A stretch of 59,105 nt of DNA from Nitrososphaerota archaeon (GTDB lineage: Archaea; Thermoproteota; Nitrososphaeria; Nitrososphaerales; UBA183): the NCBI GenBank assembly GCA_029784825.1, contig JAFMAU010000011.1, positions 1-59,105 of the forward strand, given 5' to 3'. A program made the translations under genes and the position numbers. Shown here one piece after another: positions 1-8,321 of this stretch. The notes beneath the pieces were generated by a model, which was not told the DNA's origin, made no database searches, and saw only the letters and a list, made by a program, of their open reading frames with translations. How positions within the stretch are numbered: position 1 is the stretch's first letter; the number at the start of each line of letters is the position of its first letter.

Positions 1-712
1 TTCCCGCTATGCCGGCAGCCACGCCCGTGCTGATCAACCCTTCGACCAGGTCTCTGACTCCCTCCTTGGTGAACCTGCCGATCCTCCGCGACCCTTCGGT
101 CACCACCTGCGCGCTCATCAGCGCGAGGTTGGCCGCATAGCTTCCATAGTACTCGCCGTTCTTCTCGTGAGCAAGCTGCCAGTCCTTGACAGCCGTCAGC
201 TTCGCTACCAGGTCCCCGCAGCCGGCTGCGAGGAGCCTCCTGGGCGCTTTGTGGATCACGTCGACGTCGGCGAGGATTCCCAGGGGGGGCTTGGCCTTCA
301 CCGAGTAGGGCCTGTCGAGGCCCCTCAGCGATGCGAAAGGCGACGAGATCCCGTCGTGAGATGCGCTCGTCGGCACGGAGTAGAAGGGAAGGCCCTTTCG
401 AAACGCAGCGAGCTTTCCGACGTCGACACTCTTCCCACCTCCGATGCCCACAATGCAGTTCGCTCCCGCTGCCGCCGCCATTACCTTCTCGACGTTCACC
501 AGGTCCGCGGCCGTGACGTCGACCCACTGTCCCCTGCGGCGGATGGCGTCGTCCACCGATTCCTTCACCTTGGTCTGAACGTTGGTGCCCGAAGCAATCA
601 CAATCCCGCCTCCTCTGGCCGATTCCTCGATGAAATCTCCGAGCTGAGACAGGACGCCTTCTCCGATCAGGACCTTGGTGGGGAGCTCCATCAGGTGAGA
701 GGCAGGAGCCAC
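1..712 (-). CDS. egsA: Glycerol-1-phosphate dehydrogenase, C-terminus beyond window
   Basis: This enzyme reduces dihydroxyacetone phosphate to sn-glycerol-1-phosphate, the backbone of archaeal ether lipids. About 237 N-terminal residues are in the window and the rest runs off the left edge; the family is about 350 residues long. The minus frame reads through the nucleotide-binding motif GIGGGKSVDVGK and the family motif PTSASHDGISSPF. A later GCGDL holds the Asp expected to bind the catalytic zinc. I chose GTG at 712 because the TATA element at 736-742 is centred 27 bases upstream, which gives a leaderless message. ATG at 691, just before ELPTKV, is the alternative. The function call is firm; the exact start is inference. 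Confidence 0.9.
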   Translation of the reverse strand, partial: MAPASHLMELPTKVLIGEGVLSQLGDFIEESARGGGIVIASGTNVQTKVKESVDDAIRRRGQWVDVTAADLVNVEKVMAAAAGANCIVGIGGGKSVDVGKLAAFRKGLPFYSVPTSASHDGISSPFASLRGLDRPYSVKAKPPLGILADVDVIHKAPRRLLAAGCGDLVAKLTAVKDWQLAHEKNGEYYGSYAANLALMSAQVVTEGSRRIGRFTKEGVRDLVEGLISTGVAAGIAG

Positions 713-735
713 GAGGGCCGACGACTTCCCACATG

Positions 736-742
736 ATTTAAG
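736..742 (-). promoter_or_regulatory. TATA element of egsA
   Basis: The minus strand reads CTTAAAT here. Its centre is 27 bases upstream of the GTG at 712, the spacing expected for a leaderless archaeal transcript. Confidence 0.6.
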
Positions 743-802
743 CTCGCCGCGCCAATCCTGGTCTGCCAGCCTCGCGTGCTGCTGGCGTTCGCGACACCAG
801 AA

Positions 803-809
803 CTTTATG
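803..809 (+). promoter_or_regulatory. TATA element of the small membrane-protein gene
   Basis: CTTTATG is centred about 26 bases upstream of the GTG at 832. It lies in the divergent gap between egsA and the next plus-strand gene. Confidence 0.5.
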
Positions 810-831
810 CAGCGCAGACTGTCATGGTGAC

Positions 832-1098
832 GTGAGACTGACGGTGGAGGCGGCGGTTGCGGGAGCGCTGGTCGTCATCGTGCTTGCCTTCTTCTTCGCC
901 CCAATTGTTCCCGTGACAAGCCTGACCCCCGCTGGCGCCCGTTCGGCCCGGATATCGCCGTCATTCGGATTGTTCCAGTGCGGCGCTTTCGTGGGTGGAG
1001 TCGTAATCGAGGTGCCAAACGGGTCGATGGTCGGTCAAGCGCCGTCCTGGGTGGCATCACCAAACTGGAACTGCCAGTTCCCCCACGCGGTGAGGTAG
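832..1098 (+). CDS. Small hypothetical protein with an N-terminal membrane segment
   Basis: This is an 88-residue protein that I do not recognise. Residues 6-26 form one strong hydrophobic segment (AAVAGALVVIVLAFFFAPIV), which could be a signal peptide or a single membrane anchor. The rest is a short region with two Cys residues. The segment ends in PIVPVTS, much like VPVVPSQ in the small membrane protein at 14644, so the two may share a lineage. A TATA element 26 bases upstream of the GTG supports expression as a leaderless message. Without homologues in hand, confidence is moderate. Confidence 0.4.
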   Translation: MRLTVEAAVAGALVVIVLAFFFAPIVPVTSLTPAGARSARISPSFGLFQCGAFVGGVVIEVPNGSMVGQAPSWVASPNWNCQFPHAVR

Positions 1099-1206
1099 GG
1101 AGCCATGCCCCGACCGTCGACAGCAACCGCAGTGGATGGCTTCACGCAGCATGCTTCAGGGCTGGCCCGGGAAGACGACAAGTCTACAGAGCCTCGACGT
1201 CGAAAG
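1099..1206. other. Non-coding gap before psmB
   Basis: No convincing gene or RNA was seen between the small membrane protein and the psmB promoter. The gap continues through the TATA element to 1255. Confidence 0.5.
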
Positions 1207-1214
1207 ATTAAATA
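1207..1214 (+). promoter_or_regulatory. TATA element of the psmB-aCPSF1 operon
   Basis: ATTAAATA predicts a transcript start near 1236. That gives a short leader containing AGGAGG at 1249-1254, so this operon is leadered, unlike most genes here. Confidence 0.6.
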
Positions 1215-1255
1215 GGATACGCGGGACAGACTAAAATCGTCTCTTCTTAGGAGGC

Positions 1256-1939
1256 ATGTTTTTTCTGATGTCACGAGAAACCAATGGGATGAGTGGAAAG
1301 CCTCTGGGCGCCGCTGTGTATCACGGCACCACCACGGTGGGCGTGGTCTGCAGCGACGGCGTGGTCTTGGCTACCGACACCAGGGTGACCGCTGGCGGCT
1401 TCATCGCCCACAAGCGGGGGAAGAAACTCCTCAAGATCGACGAGAACATGGCGATGACCATCTCGGGCGGGGTCGCAGACGCCCAGAACGTGGTTGACAT
1501 CCTGAAGTACTACACCAACATCTACAGGGTCGAAAAGGGAAGGCGGCTCCCGATAAAGTCGGCCGCTCAGATACTCTCCAACGTCCTGTTCTCTTCCAGA
1601 CTGTACCCATACATCGCGGATGTCCTCGTCGGCGGAATGGACAAGACCGGCGGTTCGCTCTACAACGTGGACTTCTTCGGGTCCGTGAACCAGGAGAAGA
1701 TGGTGGCAACGGGCAGCGGTTCCCCCGTCGCCTACGGCGTCCTCGAGGGGGAGTTCAAGGAAGGGATGCCCGTCGCCAAGGCTTACCCCCTGGCAGCCAA
1801 GGCAATCATAGCGGCCACCAAGAGGAACGTAGCGACCGGGGACCACTTCGACGTGGCCATTATCGACAAGGACGGCTTCAGGGAGCTCAGCGAGCAGGAG
1901 AAGGACAAGCTGCTCGCCCAGTTCACGAATCGCAATTAG
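1256..1939 (+). CDS. psmB: 20S proteasome beta subunit
   Basis: This is the catalytic beta subunit of the archaeal 20S proteasome. The precursor is 227 residues if it starts at 1256. A propeptide of about 24 residues ends at YHG, and autoprocessing would expose Thr25 (TTTVG) as the nucleophile. Asp41 and Lys57 match the family's catalytic Asp17 and Lys33. The start is uncertain: AGGAGG sits 1 base before ATG 1256 and 13 bases before ATG 1268, and a third Met lies at residue 12. Any of these leaves the mature enzyme unchanged. aCPSF1 follows 3 bases after the stop, so the two are probably co-transcribed. Confidence 0.95.
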   Translation: MFFLMSRETNGMSGKPLGAAVYHGTTTVGVVCSDGVVLATDTRVTAGGFIAHKRGKKLLKIDENMAMTISGGVADAQNVVDILKYYTNIYRVEKGRRLPIKSAAQILSNVLFSSRLYPYIADVLVGGMDKTGGSLYNVDFFGSVNQEKMVATGSGSPVAYGVLEGEFKEGMPVAKAYPLAAKAIIAATKRNVATGDHFDVAIIDKDGFRELSEQEKDKLLAQFTNRN

Positions 1940-1942
1940 AGT

Positions 1943-3856
1943 TTGGAACAGAAAACGAACGGTGCAGGCATGATGAGCACCATTCTGAACAATATCCCAG
2001 CGGACGCTCAGATCACCAGGATCGAGTATGAAGGTCCCAGGATAGCGCTGTACACGAGGAACCCGGCCTTCCTCCACAAGAACAGCTACGTGATATCTGA
2101 CATCGTCAACAATCTGAAGAAGAGGGTGGTCACCAGGACTGAGAAGTCCATACGCAAGCCGGAGAGCGACGCGCGGAAGATACTGGAGCAGCTGGTGCCC
2201 GTCGAAGCGGGAGCGAACGGCTACTACTTCGACGACGCCCTGGGCGAGATAATCGTCGAGGCTGCCATGCCCAAGCTGCTTTCGCAGGAGGCGGGCTTCG
2301 ACCTCGGCAACGCCATGGAGCAGACCGGCTGGAAGGTGAAGGTGAGGAAGGCCCCCCACATACAGTCCACAGCCATCCAGAACGTCTACTACACCATGAA
2401 GGCGGAGAGCGACAGCAGGGAGAAGTTCTACAAGGACCTGGGGGAGTCGATATTCCGACCGAGGCTCACGTCCACCGAGCACGTCACCATCAAGACGCTC
2501 GGCGCCTTCCAGGAGGTGGGCAGGTCGTGTCTCTTGGTCGAGACGGCCGAGAGCAAGGTGATGCTCGACTGCGGGATCCACCCTGGCTCGCGGTACACCT
2601 GGGACGCCTACCCGCGGCTCGACTGGGCGGACGTCTCCCCCGGAGAGATTGACGCCATAATCATCAGCCACTCCCACCTGGACCACATGGGCTTCCTGCC
2701 GGCCATGTTCAAGTACGGCTACGACGGGCCGGTCTACTGCACCGAGCCGACCCTCCCCCTGATGACGCTGCTCCAGAACGACTTCGTCAAGATCGCCCAG
2801 ATAGAGGGCGGCAGGCTGATCTACGAGCAGAAAGACATCAGGGACGAGATCTCGCACACGATAACGCTGCCCTACGGCATGGTCACCGACGTCTCCCCGG
2901 ACATCAAGCTCGTCTTCAACAACGCCGGCCACATCCTCGGCTCTGCCACCGTGCACCTGCACATAGGCGACGGGGCCCACAACATAGTCTACACCGGCGA
3001 TTACAAGTACGGGAGGACGCAGCTCTTCGATTCGGCGACCTGGAACTACCCCAGGGTGGAGACTCTCATTACAGAGAGCACCTATGGCGCCAAGGAGGAC
3101 ATTATGCCGGTGAGGGAGGAGGTGGAGATGACCTTCGTCAACGCCATCAACAGCGTGCTGAAGGTGGGCGGCAAGGTGCTGATCCCGATACCTGCGGTCG
3201 GCAGGGCGCAGGAGATCCTGCTTGTGCTCGACCACTACATGCGGAACAAGGTGCTCGTGGAGGCGCCGGTGTTCATGGAGGGAATGATATCCGAAGCCAC
3301 GGCCATCCACGTCTCCTACGCAGACTACCTTTCGAGGGAGCTGAGGGCCAAGATACTGGAAGAAGGGGTGAACCCATTCACGTCGGAGTACTTCACCGAG
3401 GTCGAGCACCCCTCCAACAGGGAAGAGGCCTACCGCGAGGGACCTGCGATAATCATGGCGACATCCGGCATGCTGGAGGGAGGGCCCGTGCTGGACTATT
3501 TCGAGAACATAGCGCCGTCGGAGCGCAACAAGATTCTTTTCGTATCCTACCAGGTCCAGGGCACGCTCGGGAGGCGCGTGCTGGACGGCAGCGGCCAGGC
3601 GAGCCTGATGGACCAGGGCGGGAAAATCAAGATCGTCGACGTGAAGTGCCAGGTGCAGAAGGTGGAAGGCTTCAGCGGCCACAGCGACTACAACCAGATC
3701 ATCCGCTTTGTCGGGAAACTGAGACCGAAGCTTCAGGTCGTGCTAGTCAACCATGGCGACAAAAGGAAGACGGAGAACCTCGCCTACGCGATTCAGCGCA
3801 TATACAGGGTCCCGACGATGCACCCTGCCGTCCAGGAAGCGATCCGCGTCTACTGA
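1943..3856 (+). CDS. aCPSF1 (FttA) KH/beta-CASP ribonuclease
   Basis: This 637-residue protein is the archaeal CPSF73-like nuclease, which cleaves nascent RNA 3' ends and drives transcription termination. The N-terminal region matches the KH-type part (DAQITRIEYEGP). The metallo-beta-lactamase domain has the zinc motif HSHLDH near residue 243, and further His motifs such as GHILGSA and the late SGHSD support an intact beta-CASP active site. The C-terminus has VNHGDKRK, expected for the last zinc-binding motif. The first possible codon is TTG 1943; ATG at 1970 or 1973 would also give a normal N-terminus. It is the second gene of the psmB operon. Confidence 0.94.
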   Translation: MEQKTNGAGMMSTILNNIPADAQITRIEYEGPRIALYTRNPAFLHKNSYVISDIVNNLKKRVVTRTEKSIRKPESDARKILEQLVPVEAGANGYYFDDALGEIIVEAAMPKLLSQEAGFDLGNAMEQTGWKVKVRKAPHIQSTAIQNVYYTMKAESDSREKFYKDLGESIFRPRLTSTEHVTIKTLGAFQEVGRSCLLVETAESKVMLDCGIHPGSRYTWDAYPRLDWADVSPGEIDAIIISHSHLDHMGFLPAMFKYGYDGPVYCTEPTLPLMTLLQNDFVKIAQIEGGRLIYEQKDIRDEISHTITLPYGMVTDVSPDIKLVFNNAGHILGSATVHLHIGDGAHNIVYTGDYKYGRTQLFDSATWNYPRVETLITESTYGAKEDIMPVREEVEMTFVNAINSVLKVGGKVLIPIPAVGRAQEILLVLDHYMRNKVLVEAPVFMEGMISEATAIHVSYADYLSRELRAKILEEGVNPFTSEYFTEVEHPSNREEAYREGPAIIMATSGMLEGGPVLDYFENIAPSERNKILFVSYQVQGTLGRRVLDGSGQASLMDQGGKIKIVDVKCQVQKVEGFSGHSDYNQIIRFVGKLRPKLQVVLVNHGDKRKTENLAYAIQRIYRVPTMHPAVQEAIRVY

Positions 3857-3924
3857 CTTCGAGGACATCCTGAATCGTGGTCTCCTCCGAAGTGCATCGT
3901 ACGGGCCGCGACAGGCGTTGACGC

Positions 3925-4107
3925 ATGCGGGCCAAATGCCCAAAGTGCGGCGCAGTCTTTGAACGCACGACGATGATGTCACTCGTCCACCTCGGAAGTC
4001 TGAAGCTTGTCAAGTGCCCGTCGTGCGGAAAGCGCAGCATGATGGACACGGACGTGAGCGACCCGCTCAACTGGCCCCCCGAGCCGCCGTCCAAGAGTTC
4101 GCGGTAG
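3925..4107 (+). CDS. Small zinc-ribbon protein
   Basis: A 60-residue protein with two Cys pairs (CPKC at residues 5-8, CPSC near 31-34) spaced as a zinc ribbon. The tail is Pro- and Ser-rich. It may bind nucleic acid or protein, but the sequence does not say which. No clear TATA element was seen in the 68-base gap after aCPSF1, so read-through from that operon is possible. Confidence 0.6.
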   Translation: MRAKCPKCGAVFERTTMMSLVHLGSLKLVKCPSCGKRSMMDTDVSDPLNWPPEPPSKSSR

Positions 4108-4112
4108 TGAGC

Positions 4113-4496
4113 CTACTGGAGGCCGCGCCATATACGGACGCCGGGCGGAGTGATCACCACTCGCTCGTCACCGAGCCTTGCTATGTCACCGCCGACCGAT
4201 GTCGCATATTCGTACAGCTGCTCCACCGATGATTTCAGTTCGTCGAGGCTCTTCTGGGCCAGAGGCGTCACCTTCAGGATCACGATCGTCTTGTTGGAGA
4301 CGTCCTCCTGGATCTTCGGGATGTCCTCCACGCTCCGGAGGGCGAGAGCCTTCAGAAGTATCTCCTTGCCCTTGCCTTCCATCTTCTTTTCCTGTATCAC
4401 GTTCGACGACAATTTCGCGCTTGTTTCTCCTTGTGCCTGTGCGGCATTATTAAACTCGTATCCCAGAATTAGACGCTCCGCTGAATTGGTAGACAA
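4113..4496 (-). CDS. sepF: SepF-like cell-division protein
   Basis: The C-terminal part (KTIVILKVTPLAQKSLDELK, then GGDIARLGDERVVITPPGVRIW) matches archaeal SepF (DUF552), which anchors FtsZ to the membrane and dimerises through this fold. The longest frame is 127 residues. Its first 30 or so residues look unlike the family, and a good TATA sequence (GTTTAATAAT, minus strand, 4446-4455) lies inside them. The real start may therefore be GTG 4400 or ATG 4382 (MEGKGKEILLKA). The gene converges with the zinc-ribbon gene, leaving 5 bases between stops. Confidence 0.85.
   Translation of the reverse strand: MSTNSAERLILGYEFNNAAQAQGETSAKLSSNVIQEKKMEGKGKEILLKALALRSVEDIPKIQEDVSNKTIVILKVTPLAQKSLDELKSSVEQLYEYATSVGGDIARLGDERVVITPPGVRIWRGLQ
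4446..4455 (-). promoter_or_regulatory. Probable sepF TATA element inside the longest frame
   Basis: Minus-strand GTTTAATAAT predicts transcription from about 4425. That is downstream of the longest ATG and favours the shorter SepF starts. Confidence 0.45.
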
Positions 4497-4593
4497 GATT
4501 GTGGAGATTAGTTGCTAAGCTCAGTGCCGGAGGTGGAGGGGTGAGTGAAAGTGTGCGGACGCGCAGAGGCGTATCATGGGTGGCTGCTTCGGG

Positions 4594-5073
4594 CTAGACC
4601 ATCCTGTGGATTGTCCAATACCTGTCGCCGACGTGGTGCACGTTCTTGAGGCAGACGCCTTTGGTCATGGACAGCGCGTCGCCGTTGGTCACGGTGGCTT
4701 TGCCTATCGCGATGGCCCGCCCCTTCTTCTCCTCCCTGACGACGACCAACCTCCCCGTCTCGCCCCACTGGTCGAAGGACTTGATGCCGGGCCTCATCAC
4801 GTCTGCGCCGTTGAGCATGAACTTGATTGCGCCCTCGTCGACCGTAGCCGACGGGAACAGGTCGAGGGTCTCCTTGGAGCCCAGGAACGGAAGGAACCCT
4901 TCCTCCGACTGGATGAATGTCAGGCCGTCGAGGTTCACGAAGACCACGCCCTCGGTCGGCTCCTCGCATCTTGCCTGGGCCGACTTGCCGAGCCCGAGGT
5001 TCACACCCGTCGACGCCTCCACCTTCCCGACCATGTCCATGGAGTCGTGCCTCGAAAGGACCCACTTCTTCAT
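4594..5073 (-). CDS. PUA-domain RNA-binding protein (MCT-1/Tma20-like)
   Basis: A 159-residue protein whose C-terminal half reads as a PUA domain (GADVMRPGIKSFD, then RLVVVREEKKGRAIAIGKA). The overall length and order resemble the archaeal PUA family related to eukaryotic MCT-1/Tma20, which act in translation. The N-terminal half holds VFVNLDGLTFIQSEEGFLPFLG, typical of the pre-PUA domain. ATG 5073 lies 28 bases from a TATA centre, so a leaderless message is likely. The gene is divergent from Lsm and shares its promoter region, which suggests co-control of two RNA-binding proteins. The substrate is not known from sequence. Confidence 0.8.
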   Translation of the reverse strand: MKKWVLSRHDSMDMVGKVEASTGVNLGLGKSAQARCEEPTEGVVFVNLDGLTFIQSEEGFLPFLGSKETLDLFPSATVDEGAIKFMLNGADVMRPGIKSFDQWGETGRLVVVREEKKGRAIAIGKATVTNGDALSMTKGVCLKNVHHVGDRYWTIHRMV

Positions 5074-5093
5074 TCGTTTTCACCGCTTGTTAC

Positions 5094-5107
5094 TGCTTAA
5101 ATAAATC
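5094..5107. promoter_or_regulatory. Bidirectional TATA element between PUA gene and lsm
   Basis: GCTTAAATAAAT reads as a TATA element on both strands. It is about 28 bases from the PUA ATG at 5073 and about 33 bases from the Lsm ATG at 5133. Confidence 0.6.
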
Positions 5108-5132
5108 CGTTCGACGGGGCGACAAGCAATTC

Positions 5133-5363
5133 ATGTCAGTTGACATGGCGGTCAAGGTTCTCGACGAGAGCGTCGGCAAGGTGGTCCTGATTAAGTTGAA
5201 GGGTGGCAAGGTGATCAGGGGTTCGCTTCAGGGCTTCGACCAGCACATGAACCTGTCCCTGGAGAATGCGGAAGAGGTGACGGAGGACGGTAAGTCCAAC
5301 TCGCTGGGGGCCCTGATAGTCCGCGGTGACAACATAATCATGATATCGCCGCCGCCTAACTGA
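5133..5363 (+). CDS. Lsm (Sm-like) RNA-binding protein
   Basis: A 76-residue Sm fold with both signatures: Sm1 (LIKLKGGKVIRGSLQGFDQHMNLSL) and Sm2 (LIVRGDNIIMISP). It should form a heptameric ring that binds U-rich RNA. I chose ATG 5133 because it gives the normal Sm length; a longer frame in the same phase overlaps the divergent gene and is not needed. The promoter is the shared element at 5094-5107. Confidence 0.93.
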   Translation: MSVDMAVKVLDESVGKVVLIKLKGGKVIRGSLQGFDQHMNLSLENAEEVTEDGKSNSLGALIVRGDNIIMISPPPN

Positions 5364-5414
5364 ATTGTGCTTTAATACCGAGCAGGCTTCAGCGTCTGCA
5401 ACAAGGTCCTAGTC

Positions 5415-6104
5415 TTGGTCGACTTTCTCTCCACCCTCCTCGGGGCGATAGTAGGAGTTGCTGGAGCATCAATCGCGTCCTATGTGGCATTCTTCGCGCG
5501 CCCCCGCTCGTCCAGAGCGAGGGCGGCGGTGAGGGAACCCGAGGGGACGGCTTCAAGGCTCACGATCCCTGCCCCGAGTCTGGAAAGGTCGAGGAGGGAG
5601 ATGAGAGCCCTCATGGTGGAGAGGGACCTGCTCTCCTCCGCCCTCATGAAGGTCTACGAGGCTGAGACCGACGGAAGGATAACCAAGGAGGAAAGGGAGA
5701 TGATAGCCAAGAAGTACAGCGACCAGATTAAGGACCTGCAGTCGAAGCTGAAGGACGTCGAGCTTGTCGTCGAGGTAGGCGAGCTTGAGGGCCTCAGGGA
5801 GGAGCTCGTTACCATGTTCCAGGAGAAGATCCAGCATCTGGAGACGAGGCTGGACCAGGCCAGGGAGAGGCTCGAGGCGGCTGCGCCTCAACTGCAGGCC
5901 CCTTCCGCCGTCCAGGCGTCGGTCAGGAAGGAGACGCCCCCCAAGGCCGAGAGGCCGACGGAGCTTGAGAAGGCGGTTGAGAAGAAGGCAAAGCCAGAGA
6001 TGTCCGAGTCCGAGAAGAGGAGGAAGGAGATCACCAGCGAGGTCATGGAGGCGCTCACCAAGCTCGAGCGCATCGACGTAGAGAAGAAGCAGCAGGAAAC
6101 CTGA
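5415..6104 (+). CDS. Membrane-anchored coiled-coil protein, unknown function
   Basis: A 229-residue protein. Residues 3-27 form one hydrophobic segment (LSTLLGAIVGVAGASIASYVAFF). From about residue 55 to 155 the sequence is highly charged and heptad-like (EREMIAKKYSDQIKDLQSKLKDVE), consistent with a coiled coil. It is followed by a Pro/Ala linker and a charged C-terminal helix. A topology with the coiled coil in the cytoplasm is likely. TTG 5415 follows a TTTAATAC element at about 5371-5378. Its stop overlaps the rpiA start by one base (TGATG), so the two are translationally coupled. I cannot assign a function. Confidence 0.7.
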   Translation: MVDFLSTLLGAIVGVAGASIASYVAFFARPRSSRARAAVREPEGTASRLTIPAPSLERSRREMRALMVERDLLSSALMKVYEAETDGRITKEEREMIAKKYSDQIKDLQSKLKDVELVVEVGELEGLREELVTMFQEKIQHLETRLDQARERLEAAAPQLQAPSAVQASVRKETPPKAERPTELEKAVEKKAKPEMSESEKRRKEITSEVMEALTKLERIDVEKKQQET

Positions 6105-6787
6105 TGGAAAGCCAGAGACGCGCCCTGAGAGGGGTCGCGGAGCACATCTCGAAGAGCATCTCCCAGGGAGACACCGTAGGGCTCGGGAGCGGCGCGACCG
6201 TCGCAGCACTGCTGGAGGAGCTCGCGCCTCTGCTGGTGGCCAGGAAGGCGGAGGTGCTCGGCGTCCCGACGTCCACGCAGATAGAGATGGTCGCAGCCAG
6301 GAACGGGTTCAAGCTCACTCAATTCCAGGGCTCTGTGGACTTCGTCATCGACGGGGCAGACCAGGTGGACGACGAGCTCAACCTGATCAAGGGCGGAGGA
6401 GGTGCGCTGCTCAGGGAGAAGATCCTCATGGGGAACACCGGAGGGACGGCGATAGTGGCTTCCGAGAACAAGTTCGCAAGGAGGCTGTGCGAAAACGGGG
6501 TTCGCGTGCCGGTGGAAGTGCTGCCCTTTGCCAGGAGGAGCGCCAAGGTCGGCCTCTCGAGGCTGGGAGGGGTCCCCGAGGAGAGGCTTCTCCCGAAGGG
6601 CTATCCCTACTTCACGGAAAACGGGAACGTGATTCTGGACACCGCATTCGAGCCCTTGGCGAAGCCGAGGGAGCTGGAGATGAGCGCAAAGTCGGTGCCT
6701 GGTGTCGCCGAGGTGGGCATCTTCACCTTCAAGCCGATAACCGTGTACAAGCTAGTCTCTGAAGGAACATTCGACGTGCTCCAGTGA
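6104..6787 (+). CDS. rpiA: Ribose-5-phosphate isomerase A
   Basis: This enzyme interconverts ribose-5-phosphate and ribulose-5-phosphate. The 227-residue length is normal. Family motifs are present in order: GLGSGATVAALLEEL, GVPTSTQIE, DGADQVDDELNLIKGGGGAL and the phosphate-binding KILMGNTGG-like region. The late GNVILDTAF is also typical. It is the second gene of a coupled pair with the coiled-coil membrane protein. Confidence 0.95.
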   Translation: MESQRRALRGVAEHISKSISQGDTVGLGSGATVAALLEELAPLLVARKAEVLGVPTSTQIEMVAARNGFKLTQFQGSVDFVIDGADQVDDELNLIKGGGGALLREKILMGNTGGTAIVASENKFARRLCENGVRVPVEVLPFARRSAKVGLSRLGGVPEERLLPKGYPYFTENGNVILDTAFEPLAKPRELEMSAKSVPGVAEVGIFTFKPITVYKLVSEGTFDVLQ

Positions 6788-6804
6788 CCTTCTGTAAAGT
6801 AGTG

Positions 6805-6811
6805 CTTATAT
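6805..6811 (+). promoter_or_regulatory. TATA element of the ferredoxin gene
   Basis: CTTATAT lies about 37 bases before the GTG at 6845, giving a very short leader. Confidence 0.5.
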
Positions 6812-6844
6812 CGGGGCAGTTGACGCGGAGTTTCAAGAGCCACA

Positions 6845-7273
6845 GTGACGAGAGAAGTCGGCTACAAGACTCATCCGATAGACCCGAATTTCCAGCAGAA
6901 GGTTGCTGAGTTCCCGATCACAGGAGAGCACAACGGGCACAAGGTGAGGGCCCAAGGAGTGCAGCGGATGGACGGAGAAGGCAAACCGTATCCGACTGCG
7001 CATGGGATTCACGGGACCGCTGTCGCAGTGGACTGGGAGAACTGCACCGCAGACGGCGTTTGCATGGACGTCTGCCCCGTTTTCGTTTTCGAATGGCTGC
7101 TGAACCCTGGGCAGGCCGGGACGGGCAAGGACAAGGTCCTCGATGCGGGCTCGGAGGAGTACAACCAGTACAGGTCGGACAAGTCGGACCCTGTCAGGGA
7201 GCCGGACTGCATATTCTGCATGGCGTGTGAAACGTCCTGCCCCACGCAGTGCATTAAGATAACGCAGCCCTAG
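6845..7273 (+). CDS. Dicluster ferredoxin, zinc-ferredoxin-like
   Basis: A 142-residue electron carrier with an N-terminal extension of about 65 residues containing several His, as in archaeal zinc-containing ferredoxins. The first cluster motif is C-x5-C-x3-CP (CTADGVCMDVCP) and the second is CIFCMACETSCP. An insert of about 40 residues separates them. The likely role is accepting electrons from 2-oxoacid oxidoreductases, but the partner is not encoded nearby. GTG 6845 is the first start after the TATA element. The first cluster lacks one usual Cys spacing, so it may be 3Fe-4S. Confidence 0.85.
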   Translation: MTREVGYKTHPIDPNFQQKVAEFPITGEHNGHKVRAQGVQRMDGEGKPYPTAHGIHGTAVAVDWENCTADGVCMDVCPVFVFEWLLNPGQAGTGKDKVLDAGSEEYNQYRSDKSDPVREPDCIFCMACETSCPTQCIKITQP

Positions 7274-7374
7274 GCAGGTAGAGTTCGCCTCTCCCGCATT
7301 TCCGTCTGAAAGCAGAGGGGACTTCATGCAGCGCGCAGGCCGCGGGGCATTTCTGGGACGCCCATCTGCGCTGA

Positions 7375-7383
7375 CCTTAAAGC
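7375..7383 (+). promoter_or_regulatory. TATA element of the DMT transporter gene
   Basis: CCTTAAAGC is centred 29 bases upstream of the TTG at 7408. Confidence 0.5.
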
Positions 7384-7407
7384 GAGACCGAATCGAGAGA
7401 GAGGAAA

Positions 7408-8280
7408 TTGGCTGGAGACAGAGGCTATGGCCTTCTCATCCCGCTGTCGATGATCTGGGGCGGGGCCTTCGTAGCCATCAGGCAGGCAGACTTCGAGCTT
7501 TCGTCGGTCAACCTCACGATAATGAGGTGGTTCATAGTCTGCGCGTGCTTCCTGGTCCTCTACCCGTTCATAGTCAGGCCGAGGGGCAAGCTCGAGCTCC
7601 GCGACCTTCCCAGATTCCTCGTGGTGGGCGCCTTCAACGTGGCCGTCTACCACCTCTCGCTCAACTTCTCCGAGAAGACGGTCGATGCGTCCCTGGCCGG
7701 GCTGCTCATCTCGCTGGCGCCGCTCTTCGGCGTGGTACTCTCGGCAATCTTCCTGCAGGAGAAAGTGGGCCGCAGGGTGGTGCTCGCACTGGCACTGGGG
7801 TTGACCGGGACGTTCATCATCTTCGTGCCCGACCTGGATCTGGGGATCACGACCATGCTTGGACCTCTCGCAGTGGTCCTGTCCAGCTTCGCCTCCGGCG
7901 CGTACACGGTGGCTTCGAAGCCGCTGGTGACCAAGTACGGCCCGATAGCGGTGTCGGTGTGGTCAGCCCTGATTGGCACGGCGCTCCTTCTTCCGCTGGT
8001 CACCCCCAGCCTCCTGCTGCAGGCGGAGTCGCTCTCCCCCGTAGGCTGGGCATCTGTCCTGTACCTCTCTCTGCTGAGCACCGTTCTTGCTAACACGATC
8101 TACTACACGCTCGTGGGGCGCCACCCGGTCTCCAAGCTGAGCGTCCAGCTCTACCTCGTGCCGCTGGTCTCGGTGACAGGCGGGGTCATTCTTCTCGGCG
8201 AGTCTCTCAGCATCTTCACGGTGGCCGGCGGCGTCGTCCTCCTGCTAGCCGTGACCCTGGTCACCTGGCGCCGCCGATGA
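7408..8280 (+). CDS. EamA/DMT-family transporter
   Basis: A 290-residue protein with ten predicted membrane segments in two repeated halves, the usual EamA layout (SMIWGGAFVAIRQ near the start, then LSSFASGAYTVASKPL at the start of the second half). Members export or import metabolites such as amino acids or nucleotide-sugars; the substrate cannot be told. TTG 7408 is leaderless by its TATA spacing. The stop overlaps the ATG of the PDCD5-like frame (ATGA). Confidence 0.85.
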   Translation: MAGDRGYGLLIPLSMIWGGAFVAIRQADFELSSVNLTIMRWFIVCACFLVLYPFIVRPRGKLELRDLPRFLVVGAFNVAVYHLSLNFSEKTVDASLAGLLISLAPLFGVVLSAIFLQEKVGRRVVLALALGLTGTFIIFVPDLDLGITTMLGPLAVVLSSFASGAYTVASKPLVTKYGPIAVSVWSALIGTALLLPLVTPSLLLQAESLSPVGWASVLYLSLLSTVLANTIYYTLVGRHPVSKLSVQLYLVPLVSVTGGVILLGESLSIFTVAGGVVLLLAVTLVTWRRR

Positions 8281-8286
8281 GCAAGC

Positions 8287-8294
8287 CATTTATC
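8287..8294 (+). promoter_or_regulatory. Possible TATA element inside the DMT/PDCD5 junction
   Basis: CATTTATC is centred about 31 bases before TTG 8322. It suggests that the PDCD5-like gene has its own leaderless transcript. Confidence 0.4.
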
Positions 8295-8321
8295 GGCGAA
8301 GGGTCAGGAGGGGCGGAAATC

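Noticed and set aside
1271..3682. An 803-residue open frame on the minus strand
   Set aside because: It is antisense to psmB and aCPSF1, which are both firmly identified. Long antisense frames are common in high-GC DNA, and the translated sequence shows no family pattern.
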